Origin: Osedax fenrisi
Lineage: Eukaryota > Annelida > Polychaeta > Sabellida > Siboglinidae
DNA length: 64,000 nt
Direction: 5' to 3'
Assembly: GCA_964019155.1 (NCBI GenBank)
Contig: OZ025242.1
Location: 20,640,092-20,704,091, forward strand
Below the pieces are notes generated by a model. It was not told the origin of the DNA, did not search any database, and saw only the letters and a program-made list of their open reading frames with translations. Shown here in pieces: positions 1 through 12,082 of the stretch (its first letter is position 1; each line of letters opens with the position of its first letter). The translations under genes were made by a program, and so were the position numbers.

Positions 1-227
1 CTGTAGCGGTCAAACAAGACCGAGTAGTGGTCAAGAAGAAGGAGGAAGACGTGTCGAGAAAGTAGAGGATACTACCAGTATGCGATATCTGTTCTAAGTG
101 TTATAAGACCATAAAGTCATTAATGAATCGTATCATTAAAGATCACAAAAATAACCAAGGAAGTGAGTATCTTAGAAAAATAAATAACCTCGCGTTGAAA
201 GTGCTGCACTGCCAGAAAGTAGTGACT
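1..227 (+). pseudogene. Zinc-finger gene tail, duplicated and interrupted
   Basis: The frame that begins CT|GTA at position 1 reads a Lys/Glu-rich tail and stops at TAG 63-65. In the same frame, 69-227 stays open and encodes a C-x2-C...H segment (CDICSKC followed later by KDH), then stops at TAG 225-227. The same segment occurs at 3802-3960 and, diverged, at 3002-3115. I infer a zinc-finger gene broken by an in-frame stop. The start lies outside the window. Another reading is a real stop followed by coding-like 3' sequence. Confidence 0.5.
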
Positions 228-717
228 TAGAGCATCTAGATATATATATATCATGCAACAAAGTAATACAATCTGTAACAGACCCGACGCTACCCGCTAC
301 AATGAACTGCTAGATATTAGGTTACAGATTCTTTCAATATTGTTGTCACGTGTTTTTTTTACATATTTTTACATATAAAATTATTATAGAATTCCATAAA
401 ATTAAATTCAAAATTCCCTCGACTACTGCTAGGTTATATGGAACAGCTAATGATAGACAATGGATACTCCAATAGCGATGGTAACGATATATTTATAGAT
501 AAGAGTGAGAGAAGCTACAACTTCTAGTATTGGTGTACAATATATTAATCAAGGGTAAACTTCTAAGCTTGCATTACATATGAATAACATATATACTATT
601 TCTACATTAGCGGACTTATAACTTATAAAATTATAATAATAATGTAGGAGATATAATGGAGTTATAACAAAGATTGAACATCCTTAAAAATAGAATGGCT
701 CAATTATTAATGTTTAC
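1..717 (+). repeat. Direct duplication, left copy
   Basis: This block matches positions 3734-4450 nearly base for base over about 0.7 kb; I noticed only a few substitutions near its right end. It starts inside a zinc-finger exon, so the duplicated unit extends beyond the window edge. Similarity stops near 710-717, where the two copies run into different AT-rich sequence. High identity in such AT-rich DNA points to a recent duplication or to an assembly artefact. Confidence 0.85.
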
Positions 718-954
718 TTATTTGACTTATGTTGTCATGGTTTTGGAGGAATATTTTAATGTCATGACAGATATCAATAAGATCTGCAGAGATAATAGTA
801 TTACGAAATCACAAAGTACAATCGCCAGAGATAATTGGAAGTGACGAGTATTTAATATCGGGAGATGGACAAATGAAGTTAGTGAATATAAGTTATATTA
901 TAAATTACACTTTTAAACTTATACATACTAGAGGGTGTCCGACGTTACCCGTTA

Positions 955-1440
955 GTGATAAAATTTGATTTTAAGATTAAGAGGTGTTTTTTCAATAAAA
1001 AAAGTGAATCTATTTTAATCAATGACAATCATGAAATAAGAATATATAAATCGAATGGCTATATCATTAATATTACAAAATTAAATGGGAATTCTAATTT
1101 CAAGATGGTTTAGTCAGACAATTGAGAGAAATTAATTTTAACGGACTTTCTGTTGTTTTATAGTTTGATAGAAAATTAAGGAAATTTGATGAATTGGAAC
1201 ATTTTAAGGCAAGCGAGTTTCGCCAATTATTATTATATACAGGAAAAATTATATTAAAATATATATTAAATGCCGAATATTATATTATAACTTTATATGT
1301 TTAAATATTTCCATTTCAATTTACTGTTCATATATATAAAATAATAAAATATATTTAGATTTTGCACATTCGTTAGTGGTATATTTCGCTAAGGAAGGTG
1401 AACGTTTATTTGGATCTAGATTCTGTGATTATAATGTATT
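955..1440 (+). repeat. Decayed 0.5-kb repeat, copy 1
   Basis: It aligns with 1938-2432 at an offset of about 984 bases and looks roughly 90% identical by eye. Read in two frames joined by a one-base shift, the copies encode a similar peptide that contains INITKLNGNSNF and then a charged segment. The last part (about 1353-1445) reads as a separate exon-like peptide after a TTTAG acceptor-like site. The gene is broken here. The first motif faintly resembles a KilA-N domain, but this is a weak guess. Confidence 0.5.
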
Positions 1441-1937
1441 ATACATGTAAATTAGTTATTACATAATTATTAATACATGATACATAAAAAAATACATTAA
1501 AAAATATATAATTACATCATATTTTTTAGTATTTATATAATATTATATAAATAGTATATTATAATCAAAATAATATTTATCCGTAAACCGAAAAATTTAC
1601 AGGAGATTCAAAAAATGGTTTGGAATATATAAAGTCTATTAAAGCAAATTATTAATCGAATGGAAGAGAATTTTAGGATTCAACCAATAGATAAGAAAAC
1701 TACCAGTAATCTATTTATTACAAGGAAACTGTCAAATGGTATAAATAATAATTTCGTTAAAAATGGTATAAAGGATATAATATTTGCATTATTTTGTCAC
1801 GTGTTTTTTTATATATATATTAAATTATCATAGTATTCTATACAATTAAATACTTGTTATTGAACTACATCAAATAAATTAATTGTATAAAGGTTATACA
1901 TTGATTTTTCTCAATGAAAATAATTTATAAAAATAAT

Positions 1938-2432
1938 AGTGTTAAAATTTAATTTTAACATTAAGAGGTGCGTTTTCAATAAAAAAAGTGAATCTATTTT
2001 AATATATGACAATCATGAAATACGAATATTTAAATCGAATGGCGATATCATTAATATTACAAAATTAAATGGGAATTCTAATTTCAAGATGGTTTAGCCA
2101 GAGAATTGAGAGAAATTAATTTTAACGGACGTTCTGTTGTTTTACAGTTTGATAGAAAATTAAGGAAATTTGATGAATTGGAACATTTAAGGCAAGCGAG
2201 TTTCGCCAATTATTATTATATACAGGAAAAATTATATATAAATATATATTAAATGCCGAATATTATTTTATAACTTTATATGTTTAAATATTTCCATTTC
2301 AATTTACTGTTCATATATATCAAAGAATAAAATATATTTAGATTTTGCACATTCGTTAGTAATATATTTCGTTAAGGAAGATGAAAGTTTATTTGGATCT
2401 AGATTCTGTGCTTATAATACATTATACATTAA
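1938..2432 (+). repeat. Decayed 0.5-kb repeat, copy 2
   Basis: This is the partner of 955-1440. Many differences are codon-third-position-like or conservative in the shared reading (for example LFGSRFC is kept in both copies). This suggests that the ancestor was coding before both copies decayed. Confidence 0.5.
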
Positions 2433-2859
2433 CATTCGTTATTAAATTTAAGACTAGATGTGGAAAATTTAGGAGATTTAAATGAAAATTCTGTCTTTAA
2501 ATTTGAAAATTACATGCAGTTTATAAAATTATTTTTTAAATTTAAATTATATTTTTTTTAAATATATTATATAATATCTTAATAATTGTAGTTTCTAAAA
2601 TTAATATATAATTATATCATATTTTAATTTTTTTAATACAGTATTTATAAAATATTATACAATATTATAATCAAAATAATATTAGTGAATTTAGTTCGCA
2701 TAGGAGTACGGTTATAGGGTTGATCATAATGGTGAATATAATGATATTATAGTTGAAAAAAGTATAGGTTTTTTTTTTAATCTATCTCATTTTAGTACTG
2801 TATTGTAGTGATTGAATATTTACGATCTTTGATAATTATAAAAAGCAATTTTAAAAATA

Positions 2860-3117
2860 ATGATCACTAATAACGATCCCAAATGTAACCTGTACACCCA
2901 CATGCGTCTGCACACTGGTCAGTACTACATATACAGTCTGCGTTCGCTATATACCGATAACAGAAACCACCTCACCGAAAATTTAGAGTTGCACATGAAC
3001 ATACTACCAGTATGCGATATCTGTTCTAAGTGTTATAAGACCATAAAGTCATTAATGATCATTAAAGATCACAAAAATAAACTTGGAAGTGAGTATCTTA
3101 GAAAAATAACAAAATAA
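2860..3117 (+). pseudogene. C2H2 zinc-finger fragment
   Basis: The 85-residue frame starts ATG and ends TAA. Residues 9-20 read CNLYTHMRLHTG, the typical second half of a C2H2 finger plus its linker. Residues 52-58 read CDICSKC, a third finger-like start that matches the 69-227 and 3802-3960 copies. The middle finger has lost its cysteines and no finger is complete. The family binds DNA in the nucleus. This copy looks like a relic, although use as an exon of a larger gene is not excluded. Confidence 0.5.
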
Positions 3118-3245
3118 ATTTATTTAATTTTATTAAAATATTAATATAATTAAAATATATAAATTATATTTTTAGATCAAATTTAACTATACAATAAAAA
3201 CTTTTAAAAGTATATCATTTAATTATAATATAAATTTCATTTAAG

Positions 3246-3798
3246 ATGAAAGTCACAACATGGTGCAGAGTCTTCAAGGAAGGATATTGTATGTTCGGAA
3301 AATTGTGTAGGTAAGTTTACTAATTCACTAGAGATATTCAATTGTATTAATAATATATATGTAGCAATTAAGTATTATAATATTATATTCTCAGAAAGAT
3401 ACATGATCGATAAAAATATGTATCTTTACAATTACAGTTTTCAGATAAATATTCTTCATAAAATATAATTATAATTAAACCCATAGTAGTTATCAGTACA
3501 TATACTAATACTTGTATGATAACTACAATTCATATCAAAACAGGCGCTAGGCTGTAGAAAACGAGAAAAGACGAGAGAACATGAGACCAGCCGAGAAGAA
3601 AGCAAGAGAGAGGCACGATATGGCCGTGTCATTAAGGATAATCAAGGTCGTACCTGCACACAAATGACCACAATGTCCGGCCTATCCTACTACCGCATAC
3701 ACTTGTGTGTGAACGAAGTGCTATACCCGTCCACTGTAGCGGTCAAACAAGACCGAGTAGTGGTCAAGAAGAAGGAGGAAGACGTGTCGAGAAAGTAG
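3246..3798 (+). CDS. Small CCCH-like zinc-finger gene, two exons
   Basis: Exon 1 (3246-3310) starts ATG and encodes WCRVFKEGYCMFGKLC, a C-x7-C-x5-C pattern as in makorin-type CCCH fingers. It ends at a perfect donor, GTAAGT (3311). Exon 2 (3558-3798) follows acceptor TGTAG in the correct phase and runs to TAG 3796-3798, giving 101 residues. The expected final His (C-x3-H) is not at the junction. A later segment, CTQMTTMSGLSYYRIHLC, looks like a degenerate second finger, and the C-terminus is Lys/Glu-rich. After the stop, the same frame continues into a CDICSKC finger (3802-3960), so the stop may truncate a longer protein. It is probably a nuclear or RNA-binding zinc-finger protein or a recent pseudogene. 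Confidence 0.45.
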
Positions 3799-4450
3799 AG
3801 GATACTACCAGTATGCGATATCTGTTCTAAGTGTTATAAGACCATAAAGTCATTAATGAATCGTATCATTAAAGATCACAAAAATAACCAAGGAAGTGAG
3901 TATCTTAGAAAAATAAATAACCTCGCGTTGAAAGTGCTGCACTGCCAGAAAGTAGTGACTTAGAGCATCTAGATATATATATATCATGCAACAAAGTAAT
4001 ACAATCTGTAACAGACCCGACGCTACCCGCTACAATGAACTGCTAGATATTAGGTTACAGATTCTTTCAATATTGTTGTCACGTGTTTTTTTTACATATT
4101 TTTACATATAAAATTATTATAGAATTCCATAAAATTAAATTCAAAATTCCCTCGACTACTGCTAGGTTATATGGAACAGCTAATGATAGACAATGGATAC
4201 TCCAATAGCGATGGTAACGATATATTTATAGATAAGAGTGAGAGAAGCTACAACTTCTAGTATTGGTGTACAATATATTAATCAAGGGTAAACTTCTAAG
4301 CTTGCATTACATATGAATAACATATATACTATTTCTACATTAGCGGACTTATAACTTATACAATTATAATAATAATGTAGGAGATATAATGGAGTTATAA
4401 CAAAGATTGAACATCCTTAAAAGTAGAATCGCTCAATTATTAATGTTTAC
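3734..4450 (+). repeat. Direct duplication, right copy
   Basis: This is the partner of 1-717. It contains the last part of the CCCH-like gene, the in-frame finger segment after it, and about 470 bp of AT-rich 3' flank. Beyond about 4450 the sequence diverges. Confidence 0.85.
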
Positions 4451-5777
4451 TTGTTATTTATATGTTATTTCTTATATTATATGTAGCATTTAGGAATTAT
4501 AATATTATATTCTCAGAAAGATACATGATCGATAACAATATGTATCTTTACAATTATTTTTAGATAAATATTCTTCATAAAATATAATTATAATTAAGGT
4601 TTTTTTTATATATAATCATTTATATACTTTTATGTACTATTTTGAATGCATTTAATATTAGTATCAAAATTATTAAGGGCCGGTGTCTTATTTGAAAATT
4701 ACCCCCAGTTAAAAAATACCCTTTTTAAAAAATAAGGACATAAAAGTCCTTAATATATTTATTAAATATTAATAATATTAAATTTGAAATTAATTAAGGA
4801 CGACATGTCCTTAATATATTTTGAAAACGTAATTTGAAATAAAATCAGATTAACATATATCTAATATATTGATATTTTAAAATGGTAACATTTTATAATT
4901 ATATTATCGATATATTAATCTAATTAAATTATACGGATTAGTTATATTTATATACAAAAATACATAACTTAATATGTACATATTCAAAATAATATATACA
5001 AAATAATATTAATATCATATCATTATATGATATGTTAAACATAGGCTGAGATAGTGAATATTTTATTTAGTATACACGAATTAGGCTGCTTAATAATAGT
5101 ACGTTTAGACTTGTTCCCATATGTAAATACAGTAGTGGGTGATTGACGGGCGAGTCTTATTATTATATAGTGTTTATTTAATAAATAAATCTGTAAACAT
5201 GTCAAATCTAATTTATATACTATATGATATAGTAATGAACTTTAATTGTAGATATTTGCAGTTATATATTATTATTAGAATATATTATATTATTGATATA
5301 GTTTTTAAATTAATCATAATTCTGAAATATAATTATAATATCAAATTAAATACTCCTTATTATAATGTAAATAATGAATTTCATATTTACGGTTAGTTAA
5401 TAATTTAAAGAAATATTATGTATATAACTACTGAATGCATTATATTAATAATGTTTATATAATTTATATAGTTAACTATATTTACTGGCTAATATATAAG
5501 TATAATGGAACGTTATAACAATATAAATATATTTTTATTAAACAAATTTGTTACATATGCAACATATATATTATATATGGTCGCTATGGACTAATGGCAA
5601 TTTTATTTTAATATTTATATATATTAAATAAATAGTATTTCAATATGCAGTATTCCTAATGCTACTTGTATATATTATAATAATCATATAATATTTAAAT
5701 ATATATATATATATTCACTGAATAATATCAATCTATATTTATATTTAAATAATTACTAAATACTATATTAAATATGT

Positions 5778-5778
5778 G

Positions 5779-5852
<74 letters not shown>
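5778..5852. repeat. (TA)n microsatellite
   Basis: An uninterrupted TA run of about 75 bp lies in the centre of the TTAA foldback element. Similar TA tracts are dispersed through the window (near 10630-10702, 15570-15632, 21818-21888, 35512-35566, 39690-39732, 48208-48250 and 62978-63018). Confidence 0.95.
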
Positions 5853-5860
<8 letters not shown>

Positions 5861-5897
5861 AATAAATACAAGAATATAATCTATAAGTTAATTATAT

Positions 5898-6252
5898 TAA
5901 CAAAGCGTAAAGTTACAATAAAACGTAAAGTTATAACAAAGCGTAAAGTTACAATAAAGCGTAAAGTTATAACAAAGCGTAGTTATAACAAAGCGTAAAG
6001 TTATAGTAAAGCATAAAGTTATAACAAAGCGTAAATTTATAGTAAAGCTTAAAGTTATAACAAAGCGTAAAGTTATAACAAAGCGTAAAGTTATAACAAA
6101 GCGTAAAGTTATAGTAAAGCGTAAAGTTATAACAAAGCGTAAAGTTATAGTAAAGCATAAAGTTATAACAAAGCTAAAGTTATAACAAAGCGTAAAGTTA
6201 CAATAAAGCGTAAAGTTATAACAAAGCGTAGTTATAACAAAGCGTAAAGTAT
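5898..6252. repeat. 18-bp minisatellite
   Basis: About 19 copies of an 18-bp unit, AACAAAGCGTAAAGTTAT, with variants. The period is a multiple of three without stops on the minus strand, so the array produces a spurious 127-codon frame of repeated TLCYNF-like units. I do not regard that frame as a gene. Confidence 0.95.
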
Positions 6253-6320
6253 AGAAATATATATAGATATATAAACACATATAATATGATATTAGTAAAT
6301 ATTTAAATAAATAGACTGTG

Positions 6321-6452
6321 GTTCTACAAAAGTAGAATCAGATTGAGAAGCGTGCGCTGCCTTTTACATTTTTTATATTTAAATTTGTACAAAGTTTTAT
6401 TGTGCAGTTCAAATTTATTGCATTTCTCTACTTAATTCTACTTTTGTAGAAC
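6321..6452. mobile_element. Short TIR element (MITE)
   Basis: GTTCTACAAAAGTAGAAT at the left end is inverted at the right end (ATTCTACTTTTGTAGAAC), and each end is itself a palindrome around TTTT. The 132-bp unit lies between the minisatellite and the right arm of the foldback element. No clear target duplication was found. Confidence 0.65.
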
Positions 6453-7428
6453 AGCAGCCATAGATGGATATTATTCATTGGATATATATATATATATATA
6501 TATTATATGATTGTTATAATATTATATACAATAAGCATTAGAAAATATCTAAATATTATTCATTTAATATATATACATGTTAAAATAAAATTGACATTAG
6601 TCCATTGCAACCATAGAGTATATGTTCTTTTATCTATAATTAATATATTTGTTTAATATAGATATAGTTATATAGCTATAAAATTATAATTATAATTATA
6701 TATTATCCAGTAACTAAATTAAATATATTTTATTATAAATATAATGCATTCACTGGTTATATAAGTAATATTTCTTAATATTATTAACTAACAGTAAATA
6801 TGAAATTCATTATTTACATTATAATAAGAAGTATTTAATTTTATATTATAAGTATATTTCAGATTTTTGATTAATTTAAAACTATATCAATAATAAAATA
6901 TATGCACATAATACTATATAACTGCAAAGATCTATAATTAAAGTACATTACTATAGGAAAATATAAGTGATCTTGACATGTTGATAGAATTTATTTATTA
7001 AATAAATACTATGCAATAAGATAACTCGCTCTTCCTTCACCCGCTGTGTATAACATATACACCTGTATTATACAGGCTGTATACTAATACATATATATAT
7101 ATATGAATAAATATTTGTGTCCATTTATTTTACAAAATATATTAAAAACATTAAATGTACTTATTAATATTCAAATATATATATATAACTTATTCTAAAA
7201 TCGTATTAAATATTTAAAATTTCATAGATAACAATTTTATAATAATATTCGATTACATATTTGTAAATATGATTGATTTTAAAAATTAATACAATAGAGA
7301 ATTATGTGTTTTATATTAATTTCAAACTGCTTATGAAAACTTCTGATACTTGTACTTAAATTAATTTACAAAGATAATAGAATATATAAGGGGTATTTTT
7401 TACATAAGGGTAATTTTCAAATACGACA

Positions 7429-8265
7429 CCGGCGCAACAGGGGATTTATTTAAATGGTATCATAGGATATTTATTTATAATTATTGTTTTAAAAGCACCA
7501 TAACTTGTGAAATACGTAAAATAATAACTACATTTGTTTTGTATCCTGTAAAATACATTTAGAGCTATATATATAGTATAAATTAATTTTTTTTATAGTA
7601 TAATAGTATGAGTATAGTATAATATAAGTATAAGTATAATACCAAGAGAATGGGACCTACATATCACCAATTTGTAAAATAATAAATATTCCAGAATTTC
7701 CATAATTATTATAATATATTATATATAATCCGATATTATTTTACAGATTTATAACTATATCTGAAGAGTATACTAATTTAAATAAATAATGAAAGTTTCA
7801 TAGTATGATCAAGTAGTTCTAAAGTTATGGAGTTTAAAATATACAAAATTAATTTTAAAATGGAATAGAGATATTTGTGTTTTGAAATAAAATTAAAAAA
7901 AAAATTAAATTATATTTTATTTAAAATTTGTATTGAATATATATAGCACCATAAATTTAGAAATACATATAATAACTAACTTTTTTTTGTATCTTGTACA
8001 ATACAGTTAGAGGTTATAGTCTAAATTTAAATTTTTTTGATAAATATAAGACTAAGATATTGTAACCTACACTATTAGTAATTAATTAATTTTTTAAATA
8101 ATTGTAATCGCTTATCATTTATAAATGCACATGTTAGGTACTTATATTTACTTTTGTGCATCATATTATATATCATTTAAAGGGAATTAATCAAATTTTA
8201 TGATTTTTATATAATATAATTTTTTATATATAATATATTTATTTCAAAATCCCTTGTTGCGCCGG
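7429..8265. mobile_element. CCGGCGCAACA TIR element, copy 1
   Basis: CCGGCGCAACAGGGGATTT at the left is inverted at the right end (8244-8265). The right end is followed by TTAA, while the left end is fused to the larger foldback element. Internal sequence matches a diverged copy at 46904-47619 in an MRE11 intron, including the last 60 bases before the TIR. No coding capacity is visible. Confidence 0.65.
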
Positions 8266-8280
8266 ACCTTAATGATAGTA

Positions 8281-9960
8281 TAGAGTCTATACTATGTATT
8301 ATACGGAGCATATCATACATAATATAACAAATATAACACATTTAACTCAAAAAATATAATATTAATTATGTTTATATTTTATATGAAATTTATTCATATT
8401 GTAATAGATCAAATAGTTATATATAAATTATATATCATATTGTTAATCAAATTACATTAGTTTAATGCCCTGGGTTTTTAATGTTTAGAATATATTTATA
8501 CATATATATTATGGAATATTTTACAAACTAATTATAATATATATATTAAAAAAAGCATTCATAATAATATTATAAATTATAATATTATTATTTAATATTA
8601 ATTTTTTATGATTTATATTTGTTATGATTATATTATAATATTTGGAACCAATAAAATCTAATAAACTCAATAAAACTCAATAAAACTCAATAAAACTCAA
8701 AAAAACTATACAGGTTAGGCAAAAACTAAAAAATACAAATATGTTATTGGGGTTTTGCTGAAGTTGTTGGTTTTGTTCATATAATCATTAAATAATATAA
8801 AAATACTGATTGTTAAAAGTATAATTTGTTATATACCTCACAAAATATTCATAAAATATATATATATATATATAATTTCATAAACGCACCTTGTTTTGGT
8901 GAAAATATTTGTTATTTATAAAAAATGTATTTCTTAATACTACTCTATGATATGTTTTTTAATATCTATAAACAAGTTATTCAACAGTCTAGAAATGACA
9001 TAAAAAGTGGCTTATATATATTTATTATATATAATATTTTCATAAATAATAAAATTCTGTTTTCTCTAAATGAAGAATTCACACTAACAGTGCATGTATT
9101 AAACAAAATTGCTTTTAGGCTATTTATATAAAAACTATTATAATTAGCTATATTATTATTTTGTGTGTATTATATAAAGAATATCTGTTTATATATTTCA
9201 ATAGAGATATCTTTGATAAATATTAGTATCTAATAATAGTAAACATATAATTTATATAGAATAAATGACAATAAATAAATAAAATATAAATTATATATAT
9301 AATAAATATTATAAATATATGTCTGCAATATGAATACAATACAAAAAAACAGATTTATTCAATGAATAGAATTCTCTGAGCCTAATTATTAATAGATCAT
9401 ATGCAGCCTATCTATTTACATGGTAAACTGTGAAATAGTTGGCGCTGTGATATCCACTTAAAATAACCATTTTTATATCTAAAAAAATTTTATAAATATA
9501 TTACAAAATATAATACAAATTATATTAATAAATTATCTACAATATTTAAAAACAAAATATATGTATACCGAGCTATTTATTTATATGTAAATATATCTTT
9601 TCATATGTAAATATATTAATTTTCTGTACACAATTATCATTTATAAGTATATATGATTAGCTTAATAATTCAGTTAAAATTATATTATTTATTAATCCTT
9701 AGTTAACTATTAGTTTTATATTACATACAATTATACACCCTCGTGAACTTTCATTAAGTACAATATTTAGAATATTTTATCATCTAATTGTAATTTACAA
9801 TTTTTATTTTATAATTGCGTGCACGATTATATAGTAGCTTATAGGCTACTATATAATCTTTTAGTCTTCTATATCTTTTAGTCAATAAAATAGTTCCATT
9901 TAGATTAATAAAAGAGTGTATATTATTTTTCAATAAACGCTTATTTAATCAATTCATAAT
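8281..9960. other. AT-rich intergenic stretch
   Basis: No gene recognised. It contains about five tandem copies of a 10-bp unit (AATAAAACTC) near 8652-8702. The 68-codon plus frame at 8925-9131 is AT-driven and resembles nothing I know. Confidence 0.6.
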
Positions 9961-9962
9961 AT

Positions 9963-10400
9963 CAAATTATCTTATAAAACTTATTCCCGTGGGGTGATTG
10001 TATAATTAAACATTAAATATACTGTAATTGAGTATTATTTTCGCTGGTCGATTATAGCCATAAATAAGTATAAAATTGATGCAACAATCAAGAATGTTCA
10101 AGATAATTTGCGCTTATTCACAACTATTTGCTAATAATTATTGTTGTTTATATATAAAATATATTAGAATTTTACGAATATTCGCGACTCTGGCATCAGA
10201 TTTAATTAGGTAAAACAAATTAACTACGTAAGCGGACACTGGAATGAGTCATACCTTTAGAATGTGAGGTGGTTTCTATCTTGTTAATTGAGGAGTCCCA
10301 GTAGTCTATTCGCGGACTTTTGGATTTGCTTCAGGAGAATTGGCACCTTGTGAATGTGATGTGTGAGCTTACAATCTTGAACAAGGTGTATTATTGTTTA
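9963..10400 (-). repeat. Diverged copy of the 34.5-35.2 kb segment
   Basis: The sequence from ATCAAATTATCTTATAAA (about 9961) to about 10390 aligns in blocks with 34517-35225, and the best match is the exon described next. Because the flanking AT-rich sequence also matches, this is a duplicated genomic segment and not a retrocopy. Confidence 0.6.
10255..10346 (-). pseudogene. Broken copy of the 35.1-kb exon
   Basis: On the minus strand, an AAG|GTGCC acceptor-side and AAAG|GTATGA donor-side frame a 92-bp copy of the 103-bp exon at 35109-35211. About ten bases are missing in the middle, where the intact copy reads REELMTDYW, and the frame then meets a TAG. It keeps the splice signals but cannot encode the same peptide. 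Confidence 0.6.
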
Positions 10401-10659
10401 AACATAAATAGCACTTACATGAATATTAATTGTATACGCTGTTAAAAACTAGGGTATAGTGAATTCAATTTATATAAGGTATATATGGTCAAAATATGAC
10501 CAACATTTGAAATATAACTTACACAGGGTACACGGCTGTTAAATGAACTATGGGACATTATATATATATTTATTAGGGTAGAGTTATGTTATATATTAGG
10601 GTATATTTGTATTAAATTTACTAGGGTACAGTATTTATATATATATATATATTCACTAT

Positions 10660-10710
<51 letters not shown>

Positions 10711-11761
10711 ATATATATATTATTATAGTATATATAGTACATGACTGCTAAATTCACTAGGGTTAACTATACACATACACACATATAATAGAAATTATAT
10801 TTCTACTAATTAAATAGTTTAAATTTACTCCAGTTACTGCTATAGTTGACCTGGGGTAATATTATAATAACATATTTAATATATTAAATCTATATTAAAA
10901 ATCTCAATACAAATAATTGAGTATAGCCTCGAATCGCCTTTTGATCATGAAACATGTATAGTAGTGCTGTAAGTGAACTCGGCGAGTTCGAACTAGTATC
11001 AAACTTTTAAAAAAAACTTGGTTTAGAACTTTACAAATGTTGAACTTATGACTTTCAAACTTCGAACTTTGAATTCAAGTATCAAACTTTCGTAATTCAA
11101 ACTTTTATACAATTATAGATCTAGTCTATACATATATATACCCTCAGTTTTATATACTACATAGATATACTATTAGTAACACTTTTATTAGTAACGTTTT
11201 TAATAATAGATTAAAGTTAATTACACTTTAGATATTTAAATCTATAATGTATAATTAGCTCCCAACAAACGAGCGCAGTTATTATATATAGAAATTATTT
11301 TAGTCAGTTTTCATGCGACCATCTATAATTATATGTTTACATAATCACTCTTAATGTTATACAAAATTTAAATATTATATTTCAATATTTAATATACAAC
11401 ACAATAATAATTATTTCAAATCTATTTATAAAATTAATTAATTTAACTTATTAATAGTTAAATTTATTATATAAAACGCTAAAGGAATATTTGTATTGGT
11501 AATAATTATTAATATTATAATACATTATTTAATAATAATTAAATAAACTTTAATATAATACTATAATTATACTGGTAATAATTATTAATATTATAATAAA
11601 TTATTTAATAATAATTAAATAAACTTTAATATAATACTATAATTTTATGTTTATATGATAAATATTAATGTTGTAAAAACGTACAAATCTACAACACTAA
11701 TCTCAAGTTAAACTTTGTTTACAAATTGAATATATTATATATTATATAGGTTAAATAATTT
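10400..11761. other. AT-rich intergenic stretch
   Basis: No gene seen. It contains a (TA)n tract near 10658-10702, repeats of a TTCAAACTT/CGAACTT motif around 10985-11105, and a tandem duplication of about 65-100 bp near 11500-11650 built on TGGTAATAATTATTAATAT. Confidence 0.6.
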
Positions 11762-11993
11762 GGATACACTCCATCTTGGCAGCCGATTTCAAGTTGGGCG
11801 TGACTAATTATATATATATATGTGCTTTTATAGGATCAAGCGGGATTTAATGCAGCTAAAAAAACCTGCAAATATTAAAACTAAACCCAACCAAACCAAA
11901 CCAGTGAAAATAATTATTTTAACTAACACCCAACATATTAATAAACACGCCCAACTTGAACTATGAAATATATCGGCCGCCAAGATGAGCATT
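11762..11993. mobile_element. TIR element (GGATACACT family)
   Basis: The left end reads GGATACACTCCATCTTGGC...GTTGGGCGTG. The right end carries the inverted counterpart (CACGCCCAACTTGAA ... CGGCCGCCAAGATG). The subterminal GGC-GCC and GGGCGTG motifs also occur at both ends of the large foldback at 13829-15290, so the two probably share a family. No transposase. Confidence 0.6.
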
Positions 11994-12082
11994 CACGAAT
12001 AATTTGATATATGCACGAAATATAGGAAGTTCAACCCCTTGGATATATATTATGAATCTCTACACATATATCGTGTATAAAA

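Larger units (their letters stand above)
718..2859. other. AT-rich decayed repeat region
   Basis: No intact gene is visible. It holds the two 0.5-kb repeats listed separately and scattered protein-like readings, for example an open plus frame at about 777-967 and short in-frame stretches near 1350-1445 and 2450-2540. Around 1790-1850 it also resembles 340-425. I read it as remains of a multicopy element. Confidence 0.5.
4673..8272. mobile_element. TTAA-bounded foldback composite element
   Basis: Both outer ends carry TTAA (4673-4676 and 8269-8272), followed inward by GGGCCGG on the left and the complement of GGTCCGG on the right. Inside, GGCCGGTGTC...AAAATTACCC (4678-4704) is inverted at 7409-7433, and long parts of the left arm (about 4680-5760) recur inverted at about 6500-7433. 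A second unit (7429-8265) is fused at its right. TTAA target sites are typical of piggyBac and Kolobok transposons. No transposase is visible, so it would be non-autonomous. Confidence 0.65.

Noticed and set aside
5139..5396. 85-codon plus frame
   Set aside because: It lies in the arm of the TTAA foldback element and its sequence recurs inverted near 6780-7060. The composition is AT-driven.
5897..6280. 127-codon minus-strand open frame with repeated TLCYNF units
   Set aside because: It is the translation of an 18-bp minisatellite, whose period is divisible by three. No other coding sign.
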